The translations under genes and the position numbers were made by a program. Below the pieces are notes generated by a model. The model made no database searches. It saw only the letters and a list, made by a program, of their open reading frames with translations, and was not told the origin of the DNA. From JAGQIB01 sp041393395 (lineage in GTDB: Bacteria; ARS69): a stretch of 64,000 nucleotides of DNA. Position 1 is the stretch's first letter; the number at the start of each line of letters is the position of its first letter. The stretch spans positions 1-64,000 of the forward strand of contig JAWKKG010000008.1 of assembly GCA_041393395.1 (NCBI GenBank). The letters run 5' to 3'. Positions 16,004 through 24,300 of the stretch are shown piece by piece.

Positions 16004-17979
16004 CGCTCCTCCTCCAGGATCACGTCGGCGACGCGGGCCGCCCGCTCGGCGAGCGACGCGAGGTCGGCGGAGCCGAGCCGGCTCGCGAACACCCCGAAGC
16101 GTCCGCTCTGCCGGACCCCGAGCAACTCGCCCGGGCCCCGGGTCGCGAGATCGATCTCGGCGAGGCGCAGCCCATCGTCGACGGTGACCAGGACCTCGAG
16201 ACGCTCCCGGGACTCTTCCGGGGCCTCGCGGCCCGCCCACAGCAGACAATACCCCTTCTGGCCGCGACGGGCGATTCGCCCGCGGAGCTGGTGCAGCTGG
16301 GCGAGCCCGAAGCGCTCCGCCTCCTCCACCCAGAGCACGGTGGCGCCCGGAACGTCGAGGCCGACCTCCACGATCGACGTCGCGACGACCGCCCGCAGCT
16401 CGCCGTCGCGGAACGCCCGCAGCACTTCGTCACGCTCCTCGGCCGCCTGGCGACCATGGACGAGCCCGATCGGCAATCCCCGGAGCGGGCCGCCCGCGAG
16501 CTCCTCGTACAGCGCGAGCGCGCCGCCTTCGTCGCCGTCTTCGATGCGGGGGCGCACGAAGAACGCCTGCTCGCCGGCCTCGAGCCGCTCGCGCACGAAC
16601 TTCAGGGCGTCGCGGCGCTTGGCCGGCGGCGGCACGCGCGTCATCACGTCGCCGCGCGCGTCCGGTCGCGGGTCGAGCGTGGAGCAGTCCGCGTCGCCGA
16701 AGCCGAGCAGCGCGAGCGAGCGCGGGATCGGCGTCGCGGTGAGGACGAGGCAATGCGGGGTCTCGGCCTTCTCGAGCAGCTTCTGGCGCTGGGCCACTCC
16801 GAAGCGCTGCTGCTCGTCGATGACCACGAGCCCGAGGCGCGTGAAGCGAGTCGTGTCCGAGAGCAGGGCGTGCGTCCCGATCGCGACGTCGGCCGCGCCG
16901 GTCGCGAGGCGAAGACGCGCCTCCTCGTTCGCGGCCGCCGAGCGGCTGCCCGTGAGCAGCACCACGCCGTCCTCCGCCCGCGGCAGGAGCTCGCGGGCCT
17001 GCCGGAACAGCTGGCGGGCCAGGATCTCGGTCGGCGCGAGCATCGCGCACTGGAGGCCGCCGGTCCGGACCTCCTCCACCGCCGCGAGTGCCACCGCCGT
17101 CTTCCCGGTGCCCACGTCGCCTACGACCATGCGCATCATCGGCCGCGGGGCACGCAGGTCGGTCACGATCTCGTCGATCGAGGAGCGCTGCGATTCCGAG
17201 AGCCGAAACGGAAGACCGCGGACGAACGTCGCCGCGCCGCCGCCGTCGCCGGTGGCGGCCGGGGCGCGCCGGGCGTCCCGCGCCGCGCGCCGTCGCCGCA
17301 TCGCGATCTCCACCGGGACCAGGAGCTCGAGCATCAGCCGCGCCCGGCCGCGCTCCAGGTCCTCGCTGGAGGCGGGCCGATGCGCGAACACGATCGCGTC
17401 CGCGAGCGAGCACACGTCACCCGCAGCCCGCGCCGACGGGGACAGCGGATCCCGGATCGCGGGGGCGGCCGCAAGCGCCGCCTCCACGAGGTCGAACATC
17501 TGGCGCTGGGTCAGGCCCTCGGTGAGCGAGTAGAGCGGCCGGATGCCCGTGAGGCGATCGGGCAGTGGCTCGTTCTCGTGTGCGAGCCGCGCCATCTCCG
17601 GCTGGATCAGCGAGCCGCGCGAGATCTTGCCCGCGAGCGCGAGCGCTTGACCGACGGCGAGATTCTTCGCGAGGAACCCCGCGTGGAACCACAGCGCCTG
17701 GATCTTTCCGGAATCGTCCCGCAGCGTGACGGTGAGCACCGAGCGACCGCCCCGTCCCCGCCGGACCCAGTGCTTCTCCACCGTGCCGCGCACGACGGCG
17801 AACTCGCGGCCCCCCGCGTCGCGAATCGGACACGGCTCGCCGCGCTCCTCGTACGCACGCGGCGCGAAGCGCAGCAAGTCCTCCACGGTGGCCAGCCCGA
17901 GTACCGAGAGGCGCTCGGCGCGCTTCGCACCGACGCCGGGGAGGATCGTGAGGGGATCGGAAGGTGCAATCGCTGGCAC
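15985..17979 (-). CDS. recG: ATP-dependent DNA helicase RecG
   Basis: RecG remodels stalled replication forks and branch-migrates Holliday junctions. The 664-residue protein has an N-terminal wedge/OB domain beginning L-P-G-V-G-A-K-R-A-E-R-L (helix-hairpin-helix-like), then the helicase core. Walker A is G-D-V-G-T-G-K-T with Lys293; motif II reads D-E-Q-Q rather than the commoner D-E-Q-H; motif III is T-A-T-P-I-P-R-S. C-terminal helicase motifs include V-A-T-S-I-V-E-V-G-L-D-V-P and Q-L-H-Q-L-R-G-R. GTG start with AGGGGAT upstream. It lies 172 bases after ftsZ, an uncommon position for recG. Confidence 0.96.
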   Translation of the reverse strand: MPAIAPSDPLTILPGVGAKRAERLSVLGLATVEDLLRFAPRAYEERGEPCPIRDAGGREFAVVRGTVEKHWVRRGRGGRSVLTVTLRDDSGKIQALWFHAGFLAKNLAVGQALALAGKISRGSLIQPEMARLAHENEPLPDRLTGIRPLYSLTEGLTQRQMFDLVEAALAAAPAIRDPLSPSARAAGDVCSLADAIVFAHRPASSEDLERGRARLMLELLVPVEIAMRRRRAARDARRAPAATGDGGGAATFVRGLPFRLSESQRSSIDEIVTDLRAPRPMMRMVVGDVGTGKTAVALAAVEEVRTGGLQCAMLAPTEILARQLFRQARELLPRAEDGVVLLTGSRSAAANEEARLRLATGAADVAIGTHALLSDTTRFTRLGLVVIDEQQRFGVAQRQKLLEKAETPHCLVLTATPIPRSLALLGFGDADCSTLDPRPDARGDVMTRVPPPAKRRDALKFVRERLEAGEQAFFVRPRIEDGDEGGALALYEELAGGPLRGLPIGLVHGRQAAEERDEVLRAFRDGELRAVVATSIVEVGLDVPGATVLWVEEAERFGLAQLHQLRGRIARRGQKGYCLLWAGREAPEESRERLEVLVTVDDGLRLAEIDLATRGPGELLGVRQSGRFGVFASRLGSADLASLAERAARVADVILEEERCAASS

Positions 17980-18111
17980 GGCCGATCCCCTGTCCCGGCA
18001 AGGGGTTGCGAGAAAGAGTTCGGGCGACTCCTCAACGCGCTACCCGAAGACACTTGCCCTCGGGGGTGTGGACCACGAGGGGTGCGCGCGAGGAGTCAGC
18101 CCGTCCCTTGC

Positions 18112-18142
18112 GTCGACCGGGCGGCTTGCGCCGCCGGTCGAC
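18112..18142 (-). terminator. hairpin after ftsZ, possible terminator or attenuator
   Basis: GTCGACCGG-G-CGGC (18112-18125) pairs with GCCGCCGGTCGAC (18130-18142) with a single bulged G and a very small loop, only ten bases past the ftsZ stop on the minus strand. No T-run follows (GCAAGGGACG), so a full intrinsic terminator is doubtful; it may stabilise the ftsZ mRNA end or attenuate into recG. The rest of the 172-base gap shows no gene. Confidence 0.45.
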
Positions 18143-18151
18143 CTCGCACCG

Positions 18152-19303
18152 TCAGTCCATCTGCTTCCGGAGGAAGGTCGGCGTCTCCAGATCGTCGTCG
18201 ATGAAGGTCCGGATCACGCGCTTCACGGGCGCGGGCTCCTGGCCGGCCTCCACTCGTCGGTACGCCGGCCGCTCGAGATCCGCCGGCGCCATCGCCACGG
18301 GTTCCGGGGCGGAGGTGCGCCGGGCGCGTTCCGATCCCTTCGACGACTCCCCGATGCCCGTCGCGATCACCGTGACCTGGATCCGTCCCTCGAACGCGGG
18401 ATCGATCACGGCTCCGAAGAACAGGTTCGCGTCGTCGCCCGCCGCATCGTAGATGATGCTCGTGGCGTCGTTGACGTCGGTGAGCGTGAGGTCGTCGCCG
18501 CCGGTGATGTTGACGACCACGCCCTTCGCGCCGGAGATGGAGACTTCCTCCAGCAGCGGGCTGGTCACCGCCTGGCGCGCCGCGTCGGCCGCGCGGTTCT
18601 CTCCCTCGGCGATTCCCGTCCCCATCAGCGCGTCGCCCATCTTGGACATGACGCTGCGGACGTCGGCGAAGTCGAGATTCACGAGCCCGGGCACGGAGAT
18701 CAGATCCGAGATGCCCCGCGTGGCCTGGAGGAGGACGTCGTCCGCGAGGCGGAACGCCTCGGACAGACGCGTGTCGCGCTGTACGATCGACAGGAGACGC
18801 TGGTTCGGGATGACGATCAGCGTGTCGACGTTCTCCTTCAGCGCGGCGAGCCCGTCCTGGGCCTGCCGGCCGCGGTGCCGTCCCTCGAACTCGAACGGCT
18901 TCGTCACGACGCCCACCGTAAGGGCGCCGAGGTCCTTCGCGATGCTGGCCACGACCGGGGCCGCGCCGGTGCCCGTCCCACCGCCCATGCCGGCGGTGAC
19001 GAAGACCATGTCCGAGCCGTCCAGCGCCTCGGACACGAGCTCGCGGCTCTCCTCGATCGCCCGCCGGCCGACCTCGGGATTGCCCCCCGAGCCGAGTCCG
19101 CGGGTGACCGTGGTTCCGATCTGGAGACGAGTCGGAGCGAGCGAGGCCCCGAGCGCTTGCATGTCCGTGTTTGCCGCGATGAAGTCGCAGCCCGAAAGGC
19201 CGCCCTCGATCATGCGGTTGATCGCGTTGCCGCCGGCCCCGCCGCATCCGATGACACGGATCCTGGCGAGGCTCACGGGCTCTTCGACGAGTTCGAATGG
19301 CAT
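18152..19303 (-). CDS. ftsZ: cell-division tubulin homologue FtsZ
   Basis: FtsZ polymerises with GTP to form the division ring. The 383-residue protein has the tubulin signature G-G-G-T-G-T-G at 107-113 and the N-terminal V-I-G-C-G-G-A-G-G-N-A nucleotide-binding turn. The C-terminal tail ends D-D-L-E-T-P-T-F-L-R-K-Q-M-D, the conserved peptide that binds FtsA and other partners; the linker before it is short (about 45 residues). The ATG start is preceded by GAGGGGGAA. A 466-base gap with a large palindrome separates it from ftsA, unlike the tight packing elsewhere in the cluster, so ftsZ probably has its own promoter. Confidence 0.98.
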   Translation of the reverse strand: MPFELVEEPVSLARIRVIGCGGAGGNAINRMIEGGLSGCDFIAANTDMQALGASLAPTRLQIGTTVTRGLGSGGNPEVGRRAIEESRELVSEALDGSDMVFVTAGMGGGTGTGAAPVVASIAKDLGALTVGVVTKPFEFEGRHRGRQAQDGLAALKENVDTLIVIPNQRLLSIVQRDTRLSEAFRLADDVLLQATRGISDLISVPGLVNLDFADVRSVMSKMGDALMGTGIAEGENRAADAARQAVTSPLLEEVSISGAKGVVVNITGGDDLTLTDVNDATSIIYDAAGDDANLFFGAVIDPAFEGRIQVTVIATGIGESSKGSERARRTSAPEPVAMAPADLERPAYRRVEAGQEPAPVKRVIRTFIDDDLETPTFLRKQMD

Positions 19304-19322
19304 TGATTCCCCCTCACGTCAC

Positions 19323-19340
19323 GGGTCGCGGGCGCGACCC
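19323..19340. promoter_or_regulatory. inverted repeat in the ftsZ leader
   Basis: GGGTCGCG (19323-19330), two bases, then CGCGACCC (19333-19340): a perfect 8-base inverted repeat about 20 bases before the ftsZ ATG and just ahead of its ribosome site. It could be an operator for a dimeric regulator or an mRNA hairpin affecting translation. A possible extended -10 (TGCTAAT) lies upstream near 19364-19370, without a good -35. The remaining stretch to 19588 holds no gene I can support. Confidence 0.35.
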
Positions 19341-19588
19341 ATCCCATCCACACCACACTCCGCATTAGCAGAGTTCGCGCCGGTCGACCAGGGGAATCGA
19401 ACGTTCATGCGCAGAAAAACGGACGAACGGCAGCGACCGACGTCGCGCGGAGCGGCACGACGCGCGCGACGTCGGCGATGGACCGCGACGCGGAGACCCG
19501 AACGTCGATCGTCGGTAACGTCCGCGCGCCGCCGGGCGATCGAAGAGGATCCCGCGCTCCGGTCGAACCGCCCCGCTCCCCAAGCGAC

Positions 19589-19773
19589 CTAGTCTCGATG
19601 GTCCTCGAAAGGCCGTGGCGAGATCACGGAGACGTCCGCGGCTCGGACGCCCGCAGGGGCTCGCTTCCGAGGCGTATCACTCGATCCGCCGCAGGAAGCG
19701 AGCTCCGAGGACGTTCGATCCGCGGCGCGTATCCGTGCATCGCAGCCGGCCGTTCGAGGACCATCGAGACTAG
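19589..19773. repeat. 185-bp imperfect palindrome bounded by CTAG, between ftsA and ftsZ
   Basis: Two 80-base arms (19589-19668 and 19694-19773) are inverted copies around a 25-base centre. The outer 21 bases (CTAGTCTCGATGGTCCTCGA and one A) are perfectly complementary; the inner arms match at roughly 70-75% with small shifts, and the innermost 10 bases (GCTCGCTTCC) are again perfect. The right-hand CTAG contains the TAG stop codon of ftsA. No T-run follows on the minus strand, so it is not an ordinary terminator. Possible readings: a MITE-like element with terminal inverted repeats, or a long mRNA hairpin setting the ftsA/ftsZ ratio. No coding potential is evident. Confidence 0.85.
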
Positions 19774-20999
19774 AACAGCTCGGAGACCCATCTCCGTACG
19801 GAGCCGGTCACGCGCTCGAACAGCTGGCGACCGCCGGCCAGCGACGATCCGCCACTCCACGAGTGACGGTGCGCGTAGCTCAGGAGCCCGACCGCGGTCG
19901 CCATCTCGGGCGAGCGGACGTCCTCGTCGAAGCCCACGGTGCCCTGGGGCACGCCGTGCTTCGCCGGCAGGTTGAACAGGTGTTCGGCGAGAGAGAGCGT
20001 GCCGTCGAGCAGCGCGCCCCCCCCGGTCAGCACGAGGCCCGCCGCGAGCAGGTCCCAGTAGTCGGTCTTCTTCACCTCGCGGTAGCTCAACGCGAGGATC
20101 TCCTCCATGCGGGGTCGGACGATGGAGTTCAGGATGTCCCGGCTCACGGAACGCTCGGGACGCCCGTTCACGCCGGGCACGACGAGTTGCTCGTCCCGGC
20201 CTTCGATCGGCAGCAGCGACGCGTGGGCGCGCTTGATCTCCTCGGCCGACGCCAGCGGCGTGCGCAACCCGATGGCGATGTCGTTCGTGACGTTCGAGCC
20301 GCCGACCCCGACGATCGCGGTGTGCTTGAGACCGCCCTCCGCGAACACCGCGACGTCGGTCGTGCCTCCGCCGATGTCCACGAGCACCGCGCCGAGCTCC
20401 ATCTCGTCGTGGGTCAGCACCGCCTCGGCGCCGGCGACCGAAGCGAGGACGACGTCCTCCACGTCGAGCCCGGCCCGGCGAACGCACTTCAGCAGATTCT
20501 GGATCGGGGTGCTCGCGCCCGTGATCACGTGGACCTCGGTCTCCAGCCGCACCCCGCTCATGCCCACGGGGTCGTGGATCCCGCCCTGGTCATCCACCGT
20601 GAACTCCTGCGGGAGCACGTGGATGATCTCGCGATCCCCGGGCAGCGCGATCGCGCGCGCGGCCTCGATCACCCGATCGACGTCGCCGCGCGTGATCTCG
20701 CCGTCCGGATTGCGGACCGCGATCACGCCGCGCGAGTTGATGCTCTTGACGTGATCCCCGGCGATGCCGAGCGTGACCGACCCGATCTCCACGTCGGCCT
20801 GCTTCTCGGCCGCCGCGACCGCTTCCTGGATGGACTGGATCGTCCGCTCCAGATTGACCACGACGCCTTTCTTGATGCCGCGGGACGGCGCGCTCCCGAG
20901 TCCCAGGATCTTGAGCTCGCCGTCTTCCCCGGGCTCGGCCACGATCGCGGTCGTGCGCGTCGTTCCGAGGTCGAGTCCGGCCAGGATGTCGTTCGCCAT
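19770..20999 (-). CDS. ftsA: cell-division actin homologue FtsA
   Basis: FtsA tethers FtsZ to the membrane. The 409-residue protein begins M-A-N-D-I-L-A-G-L-D-L-G-T-T, the actin-family phosphate-1 loop, and contains the second loop V-L-V-D-I-G-G-G-T-T-D. The extreme C-terminus (V-R-R-W-V-S-E-L-F) is the amphipathic membrane-targeting helix, so the protein is complete although its stop codon lies in a palindrome arm. Start chosen at ATG with GGGGGAGA upstream; the open frame extends further but without family similarity. ftsQ ends 71 bases upstream. Confidence 0.97.
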   Translation of the reverse strand: MANDILAGLDLGTTRTTAIVAEPGEDGELKILGLGSAPSRGIKKGVVVNLERTIQSIQEAVAAAEKQADVEIGSVTLGIAGDHVKSINSRGVIAVRNPDGEITRGDVDRVIEAARAIALPGDREIIHVLPQEFTVDDQGGIHDPVGMSGVRLETEVHVITGASTPIQNLLKCVRRAGLDVEDVVLASVAGAEAVLTHDEMELGAVLVDIGGGTTDVAVFAEGGLKHTAIVGVGGSNVTNDIAIGLRTPLASAEEIKRAHASLLPIEGRDEQLVVPGVNGRPERSVSRDILNSIVRPRMEEILALSYREVKKTDYWDLLAAGLVLTGGGALLDGTLSLAEHLFNLPAKHGVPQGTVGFDEDVRSPEMATAVGLLSYAHRHSWSGGSSLAGGRQLFERVTGSVRRWVSELF

Positions 21000-21070
21000 C
21001 GTCGTCTCCCCCGCCCCCGATTGCCGATCTGGATGCCGGTCTCGTCTCGCCGAGCCCCGGACGCCAGTAC

Positions 21071-21961
21071 CTAGGCGGCCTTCCACACCGCCGTGCCGTC
21101 CGAGATGAGGCGCAGCGTACCGCGACTGGCCCCCTCCGCGTCCAGTTTTTCGAGAAAGGACGTGATGTTTCTCGCGACGAGCGCCGGCGGAATCACCGGG
21201 TCGACCGCGGCCTCGAAGCCTCGCGCCGTCAGCTCGATGTGGTCGGTGGCCGGCCCCACCCGGACCTCCAGCGGCTCGGCGAGCCCGCGACGCTGCAGCT
21301 CCTCGGTGTAGGCCACCGCGCGCGACAGCAATTCCGGGTCGATCTTGCGCCCTTCCAGCGAGAGCAACGGCAGCGCCGGGTCCGCCCCCGGCACGACCCG
21401 CAGATCCTCGCACAGTCCGTAGAGACGACCGGCGATCTGGACGCGGGCGATCGGATGACACTCCTCGACCTGGACGACGACCTTGCCGGGCCACGGACGG
21501 CGAACGTGCGCCGCCGCCACCCACGGGTGCCCGGTGACCCGGAGCTCGACCGCATCCGCATCCAGCGCGAGCCAGGGATCGCCCGGGTGGACGTCGGCGA
21601 GGTCCCGGAGATCCTCCGGGCTCGTGCGCGCCGTCCCCTCGATCTCCACCGTGCGGACCGCGAAGCGCGGGTGCGCCACCAGTCGTTCCACCGTCTCGTG
21701 GCCGAGCCAGATCGCGAGCGCGCCGAGCAACGCGATCCCGACGCCGATCCAGGTCCGGCGCCCGGGACGCGGCAGCGCGCGCCGCGACCGGGTCCGTCCC
21801 GACGTCGCCCCTCCCGCCTTCGCGCGGCCCGACGTCGTCCGGCTGCGCGCTCCCCGCGCCCGCCGGTTCTTCCCGCGAGAGCGGGCCGGGGCTTCTTCCT
21901 TGGCCCGGACGCCCGACTTCCGCGCGCGATTGCCGCGCGGCTTCAATCCCCGAATCCCCAC
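21071..21961 (-). CDS. ftsQ: cell-division protein FtsQ (POTRA domain)
   Basis: FtsQ is a single-pass divisome protein that recruits FtsL/FtsB. The 296-residue protein has a long basic cytoplasmic tail (1 to about 75, rich in Arg, Lys, Ala and Gly), one membrane helix (W-I-G-V-G-I-A-L-L-G-A-L-A-I-W), then the POTRA domain starting F-A-V-R-T-V-E-I-E-G and the beta domain with G-L-C-E-D-L-R-V-V and L-P-L-L-S-L-E-G. The GTG start is chosen because GGAGGT lies six bases upstream; it overlaps the end of murB by 19 bases. A TTG 15 bases further in would be a four-base overlap alternative. Confidence 0.92.
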   Translation of the reverse strand: MGIRGLKPRGNRARKSGVRAKEEAPARSRGKNRRARGARSRTTSGRAKAGGATSGRTRSRRALPRPGRRTWIGVGIALLGALAIWLGHETVERLVAHPRFAVRTVEIEGTARTSPEDLRDLADVHPGDPWLALDADAVELRVTGHPWVAAAHVRRPWPGKVVVQVEECHPIARVQIAGRLYGLCEDLRVVPGADPALPLLSLEGRKIDPELLSRAVAYTEELQRRGLAEPLEVRVGPATDHIELTARGFEAAVDPVIPPALVARNITSFLEKLDAEGASRGTLRLISDGTAVWKAA

Positions 21962-22857
21962 CGCCGCACCTCCAGCTCCAGTTCCACCCCGAACTCGCGA
22001 CGCACGCCGGCCCGCACCTGATCGATCAGACGCAACACGTCGTCCGCGGTGGCCTCGCCGCGATTGATGATGAAGTTGCCGTGCACCTCGGACACGATCG
22101 CGCCGCCGACGGCCAGGCCCTTCAGGCCGGCCTGGTCGATCAGCTTGCCGGCCGACGTACCCGGCGGATTCTTGAACACGCACCCGGCCGAGGGCTCGCG
22201 CTCCGGCTGATCGCGACGTCGCTCCGCCTGGTACCCACGCACCGTCTCCGCGACCTTCTCCGGATCCTCGCGGCCTGCCGCGAACAGCGTCGACGTCACG
22301 ACGAACCCGTCCGGCAGCTCGCACCGCCGGTACACGAACGGCAGATCCGCGCGCGCGATCTCGAGCACCGCACCGTCCGGCCCGACCCCGCGGATCGACA
22401 CGAGCGAGTCGGCCGTCTCGCCGCCCCGCGTCCCCGCGTTCGTCGCGATCGCACCGCCGAGCGTCCCGGGAATCCCGGCGCCGAACTCGAGGCCGGTCCA
22501 GCCCTCCGCCATCACGAAGCGGAGCACGCGACTCCACAGCGTGCCGGCCCCGATTCGCAGACGGTCCGGACCCTCCGGCTCCACCCCGCCCAGCGCGGAG
22601 CCGACTCGCAGCACGAGTCCCGGAAAGCCCGCATCCGAGACCAGCAGGTTCGAGCCGTTGCCGAGAATGAGCACGGGGATCCCGGAGTCCCGGATGGGCG
22701 CCATCGCCTGCCGCAGCGCGTCCTCGCTCTCCGGCGTCACGAGGATCGCGGCGGGGCCGCCGATCTTGAACGTCGTCAGACGGCCGAGCGGAACGTCCAC
22801 CCGGACCTTCAGCCCGGCGATTCCCTCGAGCTCGCGCGCGAGCGTCGTCGTGGTCAT
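21943..22857 (-). CDS. murB: UDP-N-acetylenolpyruvoylglucosamine reductase MurB
   Basis: MurB reduces enolpyruvyl-UDP-GlcNAc to UDP-MurNAc using NADPH and FAD. The 304-residue protein shows the FAD domain (T-T-F-K-I-G-G-P-A, then I-L-G-N-G-S-N-L-L-V-S) and the G-I-P-G-T-L-G-G-A-I-A-T-N-A-G block. The proton-donor segment reads S-A-G-C-V-F-K-N-P, with Cys where many MurBs have Ser, in the short type II arrangement. ATGA overlap with murC upstream; ftsQ starts inside its 3' end. Confidence 0.97.
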   Translation of the reverse strand: MTTTTLARELEGIAGLKVRVDVPLGRLTTFKIGGPAAILVTPESEDALRQAMAPIRDSGIPVLILGNGSNLLVSDAGFPGLVLRVGSALGGVEPEGPDRLRIGAGTLWSRVLRFVMAEGWTGLEFGAGIPGTLGGAIATNAGTRGGETADSLVSIRGVGPDGAVLEIARADLPFVYRRCELPDGFVVTSTLFAAGREDPEKVAETVRGYQAERRRDQPEREPSAGCVFKNPPGTSAGKLIDQAGLKGLAVGGAIVSEVHGNFIINRGEATADDVLRLIDQVRAGVRREFGVELELEVRRWGFGD

Positions 22858-24287
22858 GCCCCCCGGCCCGGAACCTGCGCCGGCCGCGGCTCGTTCACGC
22901 TTCCGGCTTGACTCGCGGCGAAGCGCGCCGCGAGAAGATCACCTGCCTTCCACACATCGCCCGCGCCGAGAGTCAGCACCACGTCCCCCGGACGGGTCTC
23001 GGGCAGGATGAGGTCGACCGCATCTTCCCAGCTCTCCACGAGCGTGGTCGCGGGCCCACCGGCGATTGTCACCGCCTCCCGCACGGTCTCGGAGGACACG
23101 CCCGGGATCGGATCTTCGCCGGCCGCGTAGATCGACGTGACCACGAGGCGGTCGGCCCGGGCCAGCGGCGGGCCGAACTCCGGTCCGAGGTCCCGCGTGC
23201 GCGAGTACCGATGCGGCTGGAACACCACCACCAGGCGGCGGTCCGGCATCCACGACCGGGCCGCCGCGAGGGTGGCCTCGATCTCGGTGGGGTGGTGCGC
23301 GTAATCGTCCACCACGAGGAGATCATCCGCGTCGGAGCGGACCTCCAGGCGGCGCGAGATCCCGTTGAACGCTCCGATCCCCTGACGGATCGCGTCGAAC
23401 GGAAGACCCAGATCGAGCCCCACCGCGATCGCGGCGAGGGCGTTGCGGACGTTGTGGTCACCGGGCACACCGAGCCGGATCTCGCCGAGCGGCTCACCCT
23501 GCACGGAAACCTCGAACACGGTGCGCGCGCCCTCGCGCCGGAGGTCGGTACCGCGCACCTCGGCCTCCTCGGACAGTCCGTAGCGGATCACCCGGCGCTC
23601 GAGGCGGGGCAGCAGGAACTCGCGCACCCGCTCGTCGTCCACGCAGACGACGGCCGCGCCGTAGAACGGCACCCGGTTCGCGAACTCCGCGAACGTGTCC
23701 ACGATCGCCTCGAAGGAGCCGTAGTGATCGAGATGCTCGCGATCCAGGTTCGTCACCACCGCGATCGTCGGCGTGAGACGAAGGAACGAGCCGTCGGACT
23801 CATCCGCCTCGGCCACGAGGTACTGTCCCTGCCCGAGTCGCGCGTTCGAATCGAACGCGCGCACGCGACCGCCCACTACGATCGTGGGATCGAGGCCGCC
23901 CTGGTCGAGCACGAGCGACGTCAGGGACGTGGTGGTCGTCTTGCCGTGCGCGCCCGCGACGGCGATGCCGAACTTCATCCGCATGAGCTCGGCCAGCATC
24001 TCGGCACGAGGGATCACGGGGACGCCGCGCTCGCGGGCCTCGACGACCTCCGGATTCGTGGGGCGCACCGCACTCGACACGACGACGACCTGCGCGTCGC
24101 CGAGGTTCTCGGCCGCATGGCCGATCGCGACGCGTGCGCCGTGGTGGCGCAGCCGACGGACGGAGTCCCCGTCCGCGAGGTCCGACCCCGACACCTCGTA
24201 GCCGAGGTTCGCGAGGACCTCGGCGATGCCGCACATGCCGGTCCCGCCGATGCCGACGAAATGGATCTTCCGGATCTTGTGGAACAA
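22854..24287 (-). CDS. murC: UDP-N-acetylmuramate-L-alanine ligase MurC
   Basis: MurC adds the first amino acid, L-Ala, to UDP-MurNAc with ATP. I start it at the TTG giving (M)-F-H-K-I-R-K-I-H-F-V-G-I-G-G, which matches the usual MurC N-terminus exactly and has GAGGGG seven bases upstream; a GTG two codons earlier sits too close to that ribosome site. Motifs: UDP-binding G-I-G-G-T-G-M, ATP-binding G-A-H-G-K-T-T-T-T, E-A-D-E-S-D, and D-D-Y-A-H-H-P-T-E-I. 477 residues. It begins 14 bases after murG and overlaps murB by ATGA. Confidence 0.97.
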   Translation of the reverse strand: MFHKIRKIHFVGIGGTGMCGIAEVLANLGYEVSGSDLADGDSVRRLRHHGARVAIGHAAENLGDAQVVVVSSAVRPTNPEVVEARERGVPVIPRAEMLAELMRMKFGIAVAGAHGKTTTTSLTSLVLDQGGLDPTIVVGGRVRAFDSNARLGQGQYLVAEADESDGSFLRLTPTIAVVTNLDREHLDHYGSFEAIVDTFAEFANRVPFYGAAVVCVDDERVREFLLPRLERRVIRYGLSEEAEVRGTDLRREGARTVFEVSVQGEPLGEIRLGVPGDHNVRNALAAIAVGLDLGLPFDAIRQGIGAFNGISRRLEVRSDADDLLVVDDYAHHPTEIEATLAAARSWMPDRRLVVVFQPHRYSRTRDLGPEFGPPLARADRLVVTSIYAAGEDPIPGVSSETVREAVTIAGGPATTLVESWEDAVDLILPETRPGDVVLTLGAGDVWKAGDLLAARFAASQAGSVNEPRPAQVPGRGA

Positions 24288-24300
24288 GGCCACCCCCCTC

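Noticed and set aside
19478..19975. A plus-strand open frame across the ftsA-ftsZ spacer
   Set aside because: It reads through the palindrome; the same short peptide appears on both strands only because of the inverted repeat.
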